A stretch of 64,000 nt of DNA from Cryobacterium sp. CG_9.6 (GTDB lineage Bacteria; Actinomycetota; Actinomycetes; Actinomycetales; Microbacteriaceae), in NCBI RefSeq assembly GCF_029893365.1, contig NZ_JARXUZ010000001.1, positions 1,612,001-1,676,000 on the forward strand. Direction: 5' to 3'. The translations under genes and the position numbers were made by a program. Positions 8,254-16,671 of this stretch are shown piece by piece. Under the pieces are notes generated by a model. The model did not search any database. It had not been told where the DNA came from and worked only from the letters and a program-made list of their open reading frames with translations. Within the stretch, counting starts at the first letter, position 1. Each line of letters begins with the position of its first letter.

Positions 8254-9147
8254 TCAGGCGGCGTGGACCTGTGTTTTGCTGCGCTTGACGACACGCGACG
8301 TTCCGAACACGATCCCGGCGATGATCAGGCCCAGAATGAGGCCAAACACGGCGGACAGTGCGGTGTCGGTGACCCAGGTGATGACGGGTCCGGCAGCTTC
8401 GACAGCCTTCGTCACGGCGTGCAGCGCATCGTAGGGGCCGTGCCAGAACGTCTCGGCGAGGTTGACGATCACGAGATGGCCACCCACCCACAACATGGCG
8501 ACCGTGCCGATGATGCCGATCACGCGGAAGACGGCAGGCATCGAACGCACAATGCGTGCGCCGGCGCGCCGCACGCGTCGCTGTGGGCTTTCCATAAGCG
8601 AGAGCCCGATGTCATCGATCTTCACCAGCATCGCGACGGCGCCGTAGACGAGCACGGTCATGCCGAGGCCGATCACCACCAACGCGCCGAGCGTGTTCCA
8701 GATGCCAAAATCGGGGTCGAGACTGGCCAGCGCGATGAGCATGATTTCGGTGCTCAGGATGAGGTCGGTGCGAATAGCGCCGAAGATGAGTTTGCGCTCA
8801 TCGCGCGCCTCGGTCTCGTCAACGACGTGATGCGCACCGAACCATTCGGTGACTTTCTCCGCACCTTCAAAGCACAGATAGGTGCCACCCAGGATCAGCA
8901 GCCACGGCAGCACCCACGGCGCGAACGCGGACAGGAGCAGGGCGAGCGGAATGATGATGACGAACTTGTTGAACAGACTGCCGAGTGCGATACGCCAGAC
9001 AACGTGGAGCTCGCGAGCCGGCGAGAGCCCCTGAACGTACTGCGGGGTGACGGCCGCATCGTCAATGACGACGCCCGCGGTTTTCGCACTCGCCTTCAGA
9101 GCAGCCGTCAGTATGTCATCGACGATGGCAAGCAAACCGACCGACAT
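8254..9147 (-). CDS. DUF808 (YedI-like) integral membrane protein
   Basis: The protein has 297 residues from the ATG at 9147, which follows TAAGGAG; the 57 upstream codons are rejected. The N-terminal MSVGLLAIVDDILTAAL segment and the VIDDAAVTPQYVQGL motif are the family signature. The DEREARDERK-like acidic/basic loop (ETEARDERKL) precedes a series of membrane helices; at least six hydrophobic segments are visible between residues 70 and 290. DUF808 proteins are found in many bacteria and have no established function. It lies on the same strand as the esterase, 232 bases upstream of it, and may be transcribed separately. Confidence 0.85.
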   Translation of the reverse strand: MSVGLLAIVDDILTAALKASAKTAGVVIDDAAVTPQYVQGLSPARELHVVWRIALGSLFNKFVIIIPLALLLSAFAPWVLPWLLILGGTYLCFEGAEKVTEWFGAHHVVDETEARDERKLIFGAIRTDLILSTEIMLIALASLDPDFGIWNTLGALVVIGLGMTVLVYGAVAMLVKIDDIGLSLMESPQRRVRRAGARIVRSMPAVFRVIGIIGTVAMLWVGGHLVIVNLAETFWHGPYDALHAVTKAVEAAGPVITWVTDTALSAVFGLILGLIIAGIVFGTSRVVKRSKTQVHAA

Positions 9148-9339
9148 CTCGTTCTCCTTAACTGGGGCGTCGTCCACATGCTGGTCAACGACAAGGAATC
9201 CAGAATACCAAGGAGCGGATGCCGGCGAGTCATGCCAGACAGGCTGGGCACCCACCTGAGGTCTATATAGATATGACCGAAACGAGGCCTGCGGTTGGCG
9301 TGAGACCTGTTGTATCACGCAGCCGCGGTGCCGCCGTGA

Positions 9340-10017
9340 TCACGGGCGGATATCGCCGCCTGAGCCCAAGTTCATGATTTGGCCGGTCATGCTGCCGGCG
9401 TTGGGACCGGCAAGATAGCTGATAGCAATGGCCATGCTCTGTGGGCTGATGGCCTCATCATCAGCGACCGCAACCTCGTTGACGGTGATGCCGCGCGGAC
9501 CCAAATCGCGCGAGAGCGTTTTCATGAGGGCAACGAGTGCTCCCTGCACCGCCGCGCTTGCGGTGGCCACCGGAAGATCGGCAGCGGCCCACGCCGAGCC
9601 CACCACGACGATTCGGCTATGTCCACTGCGGCTCAGAGCGGGGACGGCGGCGCGGATGAGCGCGAAGGGCGTGAAAAGGGCTTGGCTCACGTTGGCGAAC
9701 CAGTCCGTGGCCGGCGTCGCGACGAACCGTCCACGGGGCGGGGTGACGGCGCCGCAGACGAGCACGCTCAGAGAACCCAGCTGAAGCTCGACGCGGGCTA
9801 TGGCCGCTGCGAGATCGTCGGCAACGGAAGCGACCGAGCGGGGAATGACGAGTTCGGCTCCAGGAATTGGTTCACCAATGACCGCAACGCGTATGCCATC
9901 TTCGACGAGTCGGGCAACAACGTGAACGGCGACATCATGGTGAACCAGATCAACCACAGCCACGCGAGGAGGTAGGACTGACGCATGTGTTGGCGGGAGG
10001 CTGGGGGAGTGTGTCAT
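9340..10017 (-). CDS. SDR-fold protein with cofactor and catalytic motifs lost
   Basis: The protein has 225 residues. The second half (LSRDLGPRGITVNEVA, then YLAGPNAGSMTGQIMNLGSG) is plainly short-chain dehydrogenase, but the N-terminal TGxxxGxG motif is replaced by VVDLVHHDVAVH, NAG by CGAV, and the Tyr-xxx-Lys pair by a TASAAVQG segment with neither Tyr nor Lys. It should therefore bind no NAD(P) in the normal way and be inactive. The start overlaps the stop of the active SDR gene as TAATG (10015-10019), so the two are translationally coupled, as expected for subunits of one complex. Known precedent: BbsC/BbsD of anaerobic toluene degradation pair an inactive with an active SDR. Confidence 0.8.
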   Translation of the reverse strand: MTHSPSLPPTHASVLPPRVAVVDLVHHDVAVHVVARLVEDGIRVAVIGEPIPGAELVIPRSVASVADDLAAAIARVELQLGSLSVLVCGAVTPPRGRFVATPATDWFANVSQALFTPFALIRAAVPALSRSGHSRIVVVGSAWAAADLPVATASAAVQGALVALMKTLSRDLGPRGITVNEVAVADDEAISPQSMAIAISYLAGPNAGSMTGQIMNLGSGGDIRP

Positions 10018-10739
10018 TAGATGGTGGCTCCGGAGTTGGGGGACACAAGTTGGCCTGTCATCGTGTTACCTGCTTCGAGAAGGAAGAGGACCGCGCCAGC
10101 GATTTCGTCGGGCCGCACCAGCCGCGGGATCGGAAGCGTCTTGAGAAAGCTGTCGGCCCGCCACGGAGATTCAGCGGAAAGCATGGCAGTGTCAGCGGCG
10201 CCGGGCGCAACAGAGTTGACGAAAATACCGTCGGTCAGAAGCTCTCGGGCGAGGCTTCGGGAAAAGCCGACGATGGCACCCTTTGTGGCCGCGTAGTGCG
10301 CGTCTCCTTGGCTGCCGCCGACGCCAAGGTCGGACGAGATTGTGACGATGGCTCCGGCTCCACGTTTAAGCATCACAGGAACGACTGCCGAACAGGCGTT
10401 GATGGTGCCTCCGATATTCACTGCAAGCATGCGGTCCCAGGCGCTATCCGTGATGTCGTCGATGAGAAGTTCTTCGTAAATTCCAGCGACGGTCACCAGC
10501 GCTGCGATGGGCCCGAGGTCGCGCTCAACCAGCTGAACGGCATCCGCTACCGCGGCCGCATCAGTGACGTCGACCTGGATAGAGAGCGTGGTTGCGCAGG
10601 GTGTGAGATCCAGGCCAGCAACAACCCAGCCGGCGACGCCCAGAGCCTTTGCAATGGCGGCACCGAGACCGCGGGCGGCGCCCGTAACGAGGGCGACGGG
10701 TCGCTGGGTGCTCGGGTTGGGACGGTCAGTGTTGCTCAT
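10017..10739 (-). CDS. Short-chain dehydrogenase/reductase (active type)
   Basis: The protein has 240 residues from ATG 10739 (an in-frame extension to 10787 is possible). All motifs of classical SDRs are present: TGAARGLG for cofactor binding, an AG in VTVAGIYEE, Ser-Ser in VTISSD, and Tyr-Ala-Ala-Thr-Lys as the catalytic pair, with SVAPGAADTAM after it. Asp in the second strand (GLDLTP) favours NAD(H). The substrate is unknown. It overlaps the NTF2-like gene upstream by 14 bases and the inactive SDR downstream by one base, so permease, NTF2-like protein and the SDR pair form one operon read from about 12750 leftwards. Confidence 0.88.
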   Translation of the reverse strand: MSNTDRPNPSTQRPVALVTGAARGLGAAIAKALGVAGWVVAGLDLTPCATTLSIQVDVTDAAAVADAVQLVERDLGPIAALVTVAGIYEELLIDDITDSAWDRMLAVNIGGTINACSAVVPVMLKRGAGAIVTISSDLGVGGSQGDAHYAATKGAIVGFSRSLARELLTDGIFVNSVAPGAADTAMLSAESPWRADSFLKTLPIPRLVRPDEIAGAVLFLLEAGNTMTGQLVSPNSGATI

Positions 10740-11175
10740 TGTGGGTCCTTGCTGACAAGTGTTCGTGCACGCAGATCCACGCACCATTTCTCTGTTCCAG
10801 AATGATGGATTCCCGCTCTAGCAGTGTGCTGGTGACGCCATCGATGGCTACGAGAGTGTCGACGTCATGTGTAAAGACGGCCGTGTGGCCGAACATCTGT
10901 ATGTGGCGGTTGTCGGAGGTGCAGGCGAGCACCCGGAAGCTGTTCACGTGTTCCCAGGATGCCCAAAGTCGCTCGTAGGCAGATCGGGATTCGAGTCGAT
11001 GGGGATGGGTGTAAAAGAGGAACGTGGCGTCGGGGGCGAAACCTGCGAAGTAGTCATCTCGGCGGTGATGTCCGAAATTGTCGATGATGTCGTCGACGGC
11101 CGCCAGTGCTTCGAGGCTGCCATCGGTCGGGACGGCCGTGCACTCGCTGACCAGGCGGCCGTCGGCGGAGATCAC
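10726..11175 (-). CDS. NTF2-like (SnoaL-type) protein
   Basis: The protein has 149 residues with the cone-shaped NTF2-like fold suggested by the opening helix LAAVDDIIDNFGHHRRDDYFAGFAPDATFLFYT, a central FRVLACTSDNRHIQMFG strand and the C-terminal WICVHEHLSA strand typical of the SnoaL-like DUF4440 group. Members are small hydrolases, isomerases or binding proteins; two His residues in the last strand and the acidic DD pair could form a polar pocket. ATGA overlap with the upstream permease gene (11172-11175) and overlap with the SDR gene downstream place it inside the operon, so it probably acts on the imported compound or its product. Confidence 0.75.
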   Translation of the reverse strand: MISADGRLVSECTAVPTDGSLEALAAVDDIIDNFGHHRRDDYFAGFAPDATFLFYTHPHRLESRSAYERLWASWEHVNSFRVLACTSDNRHIQMFGHTAVFTHDVDTLVAIDGVTSTLLERESIILEQRNGAWICVHEHLSARTHNEQH

Positions 11176-12749
11176 AGGTGGCGGCGTGCGGCGGCTTTGG
11201 CGTGAACCTTGGCTGCCGTGGAGGAGTGGTCGGTCACGATCTCCTGAAGCGGAACGTCTGAGGCAGAGACGAGGCGCGGGCCATTGTCACCGAAGACAGA
11301 GCGCGGCTCGGGAAAGATCCAGAGGGCGCCGAGGTAGAGCACGGCGGCGGACACAACCGCGGTGACGAGACTCAGGTCCATGCCACCGCCGAGAGCGCTG
11401 AGGGGCCCGACAATCACAGGTGGGAAATTGGCGAACATCAGGCCGATGGCCGCGGCACCGATCCAGGCCACCATTCCGCGCCAGTTGACCCCGGAGCTGA
11501 ACCAGTAGGCTCCACCGATTTCACCTTTGTTGAACACCTGCAAGTCGCGAGGGCTGAAGTGGCCCCGTCGAACGATGAAGCCGATGGCCATGATGACCAT
11601 CCACGGAGTCGTGGTCACGATGATTGCACCGATGAACGCACTCACGGCTCCGAGCAGATCGAAGAAAAGTCGCCCGGTCAAGATGAACAGGAAGGCAAGA
11701 ACGCCGATGGCGATGGTGGCTTGCACTCGGCTAAATCGGGGAACGACTGAGGAAAAGTCGAGGCCTGTTCCGTAGAGCGAGGTCGTTCCAGTGGATAGTC
11801 CGCCGATGAAGGCGACGGCCATCAAGAGCACGGCGTACCAGATGGGCGAGGCCTGAATGAGAGCGAAGACGTAGTCGGCCTGTCCGGCAACGATTGTGGC
11901 GGTTGCAACACCGAACAGGAACGGAATGAGCGTCAGGGCCTGGCCGAGGAATGTGGCGAGGAGGAGTTTGCGAGCGGGCGTCGATTCGGGGATGTACCGC
12001 GACCAGTCGCCGAGGAAGGCGCCGAAGGAGATGGGGTTGGACATCACGATGAGCGCGGATGCGACAAAGGTGGGCCAGAAGCCTCCGAGGGCGAGGGCAT
12101 CCGGCCCCGGGTTGTAGCTGGCGTCAAAGGTGCCGGAAAACGCGACAAACGCGAGCAGGATGAGCGCAGTGTTGGCAATAACGGCGGTCTTGTTCACCAG
12201 CAGCATGAACTGGAACCCGTAGATGACGACGACGATGACAAGCACGCCGATGACAGCGTAGACAACTGTGCGCAGGCCAACGGAATCCTCAACGCCGGCG
12301 AGTCGGGTGAGTGCGCCGACGAGGGCGTCTCCGCTCACCCAAACGGAAATGGAGTAGAAGGCAATGGCCGTGAGCAGGGAGAGGAAGGAGCCGACGACCC
12401 TGCCGCGCACTCCAAAGAATGCTCCGGATGAAACGGCGTTGTTGGTGCCCGTGCGGGGTCCGAACAAGCCCATCGGCATGAGGAACACCGTTCCGACAAG
12501 TACGCCGGCTACGACGGAAACAACGGCCTGCCAGAAGGAGAGCCCGAGAACGATGGGGAATGTGCCGAGGAGAACAGTGGCAAACGTGTTGGCGCCACCG
12601 AACTGAATGCGCAGCAGGTCCAGCCAGGTCGATGTGCGATCCGGGTGGGGAATCGTATCGATACCGTGGGTTTCAATGTCCGTAACCTTGGGGCGCGCGT
12701 TCAAGACGGCGGTGGGAGTGTCGCTGTCGCGATGTTCGTCGATGGTCAT
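11172..12749 (-). CDS. NCS1-family permease (purine/cytosine/hydantoin type)
   Basis: The protein has 525 residues with about 12 membrane helices. The LLRIQFGGANTFATVLLG stretch in helix 1, the FGPRTGTNNAV loop and SNPISFGAFLGDWSRYIP are typical of nucleobase:cation symporter-1 carriers, which import purines, pyrimidines, allantoin or hydantoins with a cation. The C-terminal tail is charged and cytoplasmic. It is the first gene of the operon 12749-9340 and is divergent from the cyclase gene 12861, with the shared region carrying an inverted repeat at 12801-12816. In this setting I infer uptake of a small N-heterocycle that the neighbouring hydrolases then open and strip of nitrogen. Confidence 0.88.
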   Translation of the reverse strand: MTIDEHRDSDTPTAVLNARPKVTDIETHGIDTIPHPDRTSTWLDLLRIQFGGANTFATVLLGTFPIVLGLSFWQAVVSVVAGVLVGTVFLMPMGLFGPRTGTNNAVSSGAFFGVRGRVVGSFLSLLTAIAFYSISVWVSGDALVGALTRLAGVEDSVGLRTVVYAVIGVLVIVVVIYGFQFMLLVNKTAVIANTALILLAFVAFSGTFDASYNPGPDALALGGFWPTFVASALIVMSNPISFGAFLGDWSRYIPESTPARKLLLATFLGQALTLIPFLFGVATATIVAGQADYVFALIQASPIWYAVLLMAVAFIGGLSTGTTSLYGTGLDFSSVVPRFSRVQATIAIGVLAFLFILTGRLFFDLLGAVSAFIGAIIVTTTPWMVIMAIGFIVRRGHFSPRDLQVFNKGEIGGAYWFSSGVNWRGMVAWIGAAAIGLMFANFPPVIVGPLSALGGGMDLSLVTAVVSAAVLYLGALWIFPEPRSVFGDNGPRLVSASDVPLQEIVTDHSSTAAKVHAKAAARRHL

Positions 12750-12800
12750 TCTCGAAACCTTGTCTGTAAGGTCGGACGGGGATTCCTCGAGTGCGGAGGA

Positions 12801-12816
12801 TTATGGAAAACCATAA
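12801..12816. promoter_or_regulatory. Inverted repeat in the divergent NCS1/cyclase promoter region
   Basis: TTATGG-AAAA-CCATAA is a perfect 6+6 inverted repeat, 52 bases from the permease start and 45 from the cyclase start. Its position makes it a candidate operator for both transcripts. It does not match the repeat at 16014-16032 in front of the XRE-cupin gene, so the regulator remains unassigned. Confidence 0.4.
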
Positions 12817-12860
12817 CCTTTTCCCAGACTTAATTGCTACGTGTGAAAGAATAATTTACT

Positions 12861-13529
12861 ATGACGAAACATTTGATTGTCGACCTGTCCGTTCCTGTGA
12901 ATGCGGAAACGCAGGTTTATCCGGGCGACCCCGTGCTGGCTTTTTCCGTGCACAGCACGATTGCGCGTGACGGTTTCAACCTGCTCAACGTGTCAATGGG
13001 TTCGCAGACCGGCACCCACGTGGATGCGCCTTTTCACTTCAGTGCAACAGGGCTGAAGATTGATGAGCTGCCACTCGACCGGTTCGTGGGCCGTGGAGTG
13101 ATCGTTGATGCTCGTTCTGCTGGCGCCCGCGGTCGTATCGGTTGGGACATGATCGCCCCGGTGGCTGATCAGATAGAACCAGGATCGATCGTCATTCTGC
13201 ACACGGGATGGAGCGCGCATTTCGGTACTGCTGAGTACTTTGAGAATCCATTTCTCGATGCGGATGCCTGCCGCCGGCTGATTGAAATGGGGGTGCGCAC
13301 CTTTGCGATCGACGCCATCAACATTGATGAAACGCCTGATGAGTCTCACCCCGGTGAAGAGTTTCCCGTTCATCACCTCATTGCCGACGTTGACGGGGTG
13401 ATCTGTGAAAATATGACCAATGTGGCCGCGATCGACTTTGAGGCGCCGTTCATCTCGCTTCTGCCGATTGCTTTTGCGGCGGCTGACGGGGCTCCGATTC
13501 GAGCCGTGGCCATGCGACTCGGAGCCTAA
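12861..13529 (+). CDS. Cyclase-family metal-dependent amide hydrolase (KynB/isatin-hydrolase-like)
   Basis: The protein has 222 residues. It shows the family core GTHVDAPFH at 51-59 (His53, Asp55, His59 as metal ligands) and the YPGDP N-terminal motif. Canonical members read HxGTHxD; here the first His is Gln49, so one ligand may be changed or supplied elsewhere. Known members are kynurenine formamidase and isatin hydrolase, both of which hydrolyse an aryl-linked or cyclic amide with Mn or Zn. It is divergent from the NCS1 permease. In this cluster I infer ring opening of a cyclic amide. No clear Shine-Dalgarno sequence precedes the ATG. Confidence 0.82.
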   Translation: MTKHLIVDLSVPVNAETQVYPGDPVLAFSVHSTIARDGFNLLNVSMGSQTGTHVDAPFHFSATGLKIDELPLDRFVGRGVIVDARSAGARGRIGWDMIAPVADQIEPGSIVILHTGWSAHFGTAEYFENPFLDADACRRLIEMGVRTFAIDAINIDETPDESHPGEEFPVHHLIADVDGVICENMTNVAAIDFEAPFISLLPIAFAAADGAPIRAVAMRLGA

Positions 13530-13555
13530 TTATGCATCGTGTCGGCAGACGAAGT

Positions 13556-13590
13556 GCCGGGTGCGCACCATGGCTTGGTTCGCACCCGGC
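13556..13590. terminator. Hairpin between convergent cyclase and M20 hydrolase genes
   Basis: GCCGGGTGCG (13556-13565) pairs with CGCACCCGGC (13581-13590) with a 15-base loop. It lies between two convergent stop codons, so it probably ends both transcripts, although no long T run follows on either side. Confidence 0.55.
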
Positions 13591-13600
13591 TGTTCGTGAC

Positions 13601-14905
13601 TCAGACCGCGGCGGAGGCCTCGAGAATGCTGAGCGACTCGGGTAGCTCGCCGAGCACAAGCCGGGTGACCACGTGCGTGAACACATTGAGGCCGGCCACA
13701 AGATCCTCGTCTGACGTGAATTCACGCTCGTTGTGCGAAATGCCGTCGGCCGCACTGGGAACGAAGAGCATAACCGTAGGCACGATCTCCTTCATGTTGG
13801 TGGCATCGTGGCCAGCGAGCGTGAGTACGCGGTCGTTGGAATAGCCCAGGAGTTCGGCCGAGCTGCGTGTGAGCTCGATTCCGCTTTCCAAGAAGGGACC
13901 GCTCTCCCAGATGCTCGCACCGATCTCGTCGATGCTCACACGACACTCTGCCTCAATCCGGGCGATCGCGGCTTGGAGGTGGGAGTAGGCCTCTGCGAGA
14001 AGCCCTGATTCTCGAGCGCGAATATCGATCAGAAAACGCACCTCGCGGGCCACTGTGACGGGGGAGTTGGGGGCCACATACAGTTCGCTGATTGAGCTAT
14101 GCACAGCCTCGTCATCGAAGTGGGCCAGGAGGTCGTTCACCGCCACGATAACCTTGGCCGCTCCGAGCAGGGCGTCGCGTCGGTCCTTCATCCGCGTTGC
14201 GCCGGAGTGAGACTGCTCTCCACGCACAACGATCTCGTACTTGCGGGCCGACCAGGTGGATGAGACCATCCCGATGGTCGTGTTGGCGTCATCCATGCTG
14301 CGGCCCTGCTCGATGTGAATCTCCGAGTAGGCCGCGATCGGCGGAGGGGTGAAGGTGCCAACGCCGTTGATGGCGTGCAGAGCTTCGGCAACAGAGACAC
14401 CCTGAGCGTCCACGGTGGCCAGCGTCTTTTCCAGGTCAAGCAGACCGGTAAACACACCGCTGCCCATCATGCTCGGCTTGAAGCGGCACCCTTCTTCATT
14501 GAACCAATCCACAACTGCCAGATTGAATGTGGGGGCAGCGCCGCTCGCGGCCAACTGCTCGCGCGTGCGGAGTGACGCGTGAGCGGCGGCAAGAACACCG
14601 TAGGCGCCGTCGAATCGTCCGGCGAGCGGCTGGCTGTCGAGGTGCGAGCCGAGCAGAATATATGGAGCCCCAGGAACGAGTTCCAGCAGCCCAAAGACAT
14701 TGCCGATGGGGTCCATGTCAACGGTGAAGCCATTGGAGCGCAGGAGCTCGGCGAACCAGTCTCGGGTCTGTCCGTCTGCCGGAGTGGCTGCTTGGCGATC
14801 TACACCGTGGTTGTCGGTGGAACCGAAGCCAGACATCGTGACGAAGTCATCAAGAAACGCCGCGTCGTCAGCCGACGACGGGCGCACGAACTCAAGCCCA
14901 GTCAC
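13601..14905 (-). CDS. M20-family N-carbamoyl-amino-acid/allantoate amidohydrolase
   Basis: The protein has 434 residues from GTG 14905, chosen because GGAG lies 8 bases upstream and the start overlaps the end of the preceding gene. Metal ligands of the two-zinc site are visible: His88 (GSHLDS), Asp99 (GRFDGAYG), Glu137-Glu138 (FNEEG), His197 (IHIEQG) and a late His in ISHNEREF. A second GHDATNMK motif fits the HyuC/AllC group. These enzymes hydrolyse an N-carbamoyl or allantoate group to an amine plus CO2 and ammonia. The overlap with the guanidino-hydrolase gene suggests that it takes the ureido product of that enzyme. Confidence 0.85.
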   Translation of the reverse strand: MTGLEFVRPSSADDAAFLDDFVTMSGFGSTDNHGVDRQAATPADGQTRDWFAELLRSNGFTVDMDPIGNVFGLLELVPGAPYILLGSHLDSQPLAGRFDGAYGVLAAAHASLRTREQLAASGAAPTFNLAVVDWFNEEGCRFKPSMMGSGVFTGLLDLEKTLATVDAQGVSVAEALHAINGVGTFTPPPIAAYSEIHIEQGRSMDDANTTIGMVSSTWSARKYEIVVRGEQSHSGATRMKDRRDALLGAAKVIVAVNDLLAHFDDEAVHSSISELYVAPNSPVTVAREVRFLIDIRARESGLLAEAYSHLQAAIARIEAECRVSIDEIGASIWESGPFLESGIELTRSSAELLGYSNDRVLTLAGHDATNMKEIVPTVMLFVPSAADGISHNEREFTSDEDLVAGLNVFTHVVTRLVLGELPESLSILEASAAV

Positions 14906-15902
14906 GCTGCAGCTCCATCGTTGAGCAGTGGAGTCCGCCACCGTTTTTGAGAATCTCCCGGAACGGAATGGCCGTGATGTCGACCCCGGCCTCATCACGC
15001 AGCATCGAGGCGGTTAGGGGCAAGTGATCGGGCATGATGACCTTTCTCTTATCAAGGACGAGCATATTGCAGGCCCATTCTTCGCGGCTGTCCACTTCGA
15101 GGGTTTCGATGCCCAAGTCCCAGAGGGCAGTCATGTAATCGTAGGGTGCCAGACGAGGGTTGACGAGGGCGAGGTTGTCGTCGATCATGACCGAGCACAT
15201 GTCGAGGTGAATGAGGTATCCGGGAAGATTGACCTGCTTGAGTGTGATGCCCTGCTCTTCGAGAATATTCGCCAATTGCCGGTAACCGTCGGGGTTGCAC
15301 CGCACGGATGTTCCGAAAAAGGCCAAATCTTTGCGCACCTTCACGAAGCTGCCACCTTCGACGAGGCCAGCGCCGGTAATGGTCCCGAGAATGGGCAGCC
15401 CGGCGGCGGCCACGGTCTGGGTAATGGACTGTTCCTCGCCGCGTCGCATCCGCGGGGCCAGGCGACCGATGATCGCGCCGCCTGGGATCGTGACGAGCGG
15501 GTCTCGGGTGTAGACGGCCTTGGTGAAAGTGCTGCCGAGTTCGGGAGCGAAGACCACCTCGACTCCGTTCGCCGTGAGTGTGTCCACGAAGCCCTGGTAC
15601 TGCGTGTCGAGGAGTGGCATGTTGGGGGCGTCGGGGCCAGTCCAGTACCAACGGCGATCGGGGTCAACCAGTGCGCCGAGCTCTTCATTCCAGGCGTCTT
15701 CAGTGATTTTTCCCAGCCCACGGCTCGGTCGTCGCATGAGCACTGATCGAAGTTTTCCCACCTCATCGGCGGCGCCCCAGCGGCGCCCCCACACCGACTC
15801 CAGTTCGCCGTGTTCAGAGAATGGGGGTGTGGCTTCTGGGCCCATCAGACGGTGGAATTTGCCATCTGACAGTTCCATGGTCGAGTCGCTGATTATGGTC
15901 AT
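14892..15902 (-). CDS. DDAH/arginine-deiminase-superfamily guanidino hydrolase
   Basis: The protein has 336 residues from the ATG at 15902 (AAAGGA upstream). The pentein (amidinotransferase/deiminase) fold is indicated by EVGKLRSVLMRRPS near the start, a VEGGSFVKVRKDLAFFGTS block, catalytic-His segment YLIHLDMCSVM, and a terminal Cys at about 326 in GGGLHCSTMEL. A His-Cys pair in this order is that of arginine deiminase, dimethylarginine hydrolase and glycine amidinotransferase. Lack of the amidinotransferase acceptor context and its overlap with a carbamoylase gene favour a hydrolase that converts a guanidino group into a ureido group. It is divergent from the XRE-cupin regulator gene. Confidence 0.82.
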   Translation of the reverse strand: MTIISDSTMELSDGKFHRLMGPEATPPFSEHGELESVWGRRWGAADEVGKLRSVLMRRPSRGLGKITEDAWNEELGALVDPDRRWYWTGPDAPNMPLLDTQYQGFVDTLTANGVEVVFAPELGSTFTKAVYTRDPLVTIPGGAIIGRLAPRMRRGEEQSITQTVAAAGLPILGTITGAGLVEGGSFVKVRKDLAFFGTSVRCNPDGYRQLANILEEQGITLKQVNLPGYLIHLDMCSVMIDDNLALVNPRLAPYDYMTALWDLGIETLEVDSREEWACNMLVLDKRKVIMPDHLPLTASMLRDEAGVDITAIPFREILKNGGGLHCSTMELQRDWA

Positions 15903-16013
15903 CTGAGTTGTCCTTTCGCGGGCTTCGCACTGTGCGCCCCGCCATTGCAGCGCGTGAGGTCTCGTCAACGCACGGTGCGCGTTCAGCGACGTGGTTGTTT
16001 GTAGAGCATATTA

Positions 16014-16032
16014 TGTTGCTTCTTCTGCAACA
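16014..16032. promoter_or_regulatory. Inverted repeat between guanidino hydrolase and regulator genes
   Basis: TGTTGC and GCAACA, separated by 7 bases, form a 6+6 inverted repeat 112 bases from the hydrolase start and 55 bases before the regulator ATG. It is a candidate self-operator of the XRE-cupin protein. No copy was found by eye in front of the NCS1 operon. Confidence 0.4.
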
Positions 16033-16086
16033 AGCGAATTGACCTGTCAGAATGGGAGTGTCAAATCTGCGTTCTCAGGAGAGATC

Positions 16087-16671
16087 ATGCGCCCGATGCC
16101 CGTCGAACTCTCTAACCACCGAGCAGCAATTGGGAGCCGCTTGCGCGCCGCCCGCCGTGCGCAGCAGTTTACGATCGACCAGCTTGCTGTTGCTACGGGG
16201 CTCACCAAAGGTTTTATTAGTCGCATCGAGCGAGATATGACCTCGCCGAGCGTGGCTACTCTTGTGGCGCTCTGTGAGGTGTTGAACGTGAGCATCGGTG
16301 ACCTGTTCATGTCCTCTGTCGGTGAACTCGTCACTGCAGAGAACGCACCCCACATCAATTTGGGCGGGATCGGAGCCAACGAGATCCTGCTCACGCCGCG
16401 TCGTGAGGGGCGGGTTCAAGTCGTGCGGTCGACGGTTGTTCCTGGAGGTACGGGAGGCGACAAGCTTTACACCGTGAACTCGCCAGTGGATGTTGTTCAC
16501 GTTTTATCGGGGTCGCTCACGGTGCAGTTCAGCGATCGAGTATGGCAACTCGCACCGGGCGATTCGCTGACTTTCGATGGTCGCGAACCGCACACCTGGG
16601 TTGGCGACCTTGCTGTTGAAACAGAACTCATCTGGGTTCTGGCCCCGGCCGCCTGGGAGGGCTCGGTCTAA
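16087..16671 (+). CDS. XRE-cupin transcriptional regulator
   Basis: The protein has 194 residues from ATG 16087, preceded by AGGAGAG. An XRE helix-turn-helix occupies about residues 10-65 (LRAARRAQQFTIDQLAVATGLTKGFISRIER), and a cupin sensor domain about 105-190 (VVHVLSGSLTVQFSDRVWQLAPGDSLTFDG). Regulators of this build control catabolic genes for amines, amino acids and sugars and usually sense the substrate with the cupin barrel. It is divergent from the guanidino-hydrolase/M20 pair, and the ThDP-ABC operon begins 322 bases downstream. It is the best candidate for the specific regulator of the whole 9.3-22.3 kb region. Confidence 0.88.
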   Translation: MRPMPVELSNHRAAIGSRLRAARRAQQFTIDQLAVATGLTKGFISRIERDMTSPSVATLVALCEVLNVSIGDLFMSSVGELVTAENAPHINLGGIGANEILLTPRREGRVQVVRSTVVPGGTGGDKLYTVNSPVDVVHVLSGSLTVQFSDRVWQLAPGDSLTFDGREPHTWVGDLAVETELIWVLAPAAWEGSV

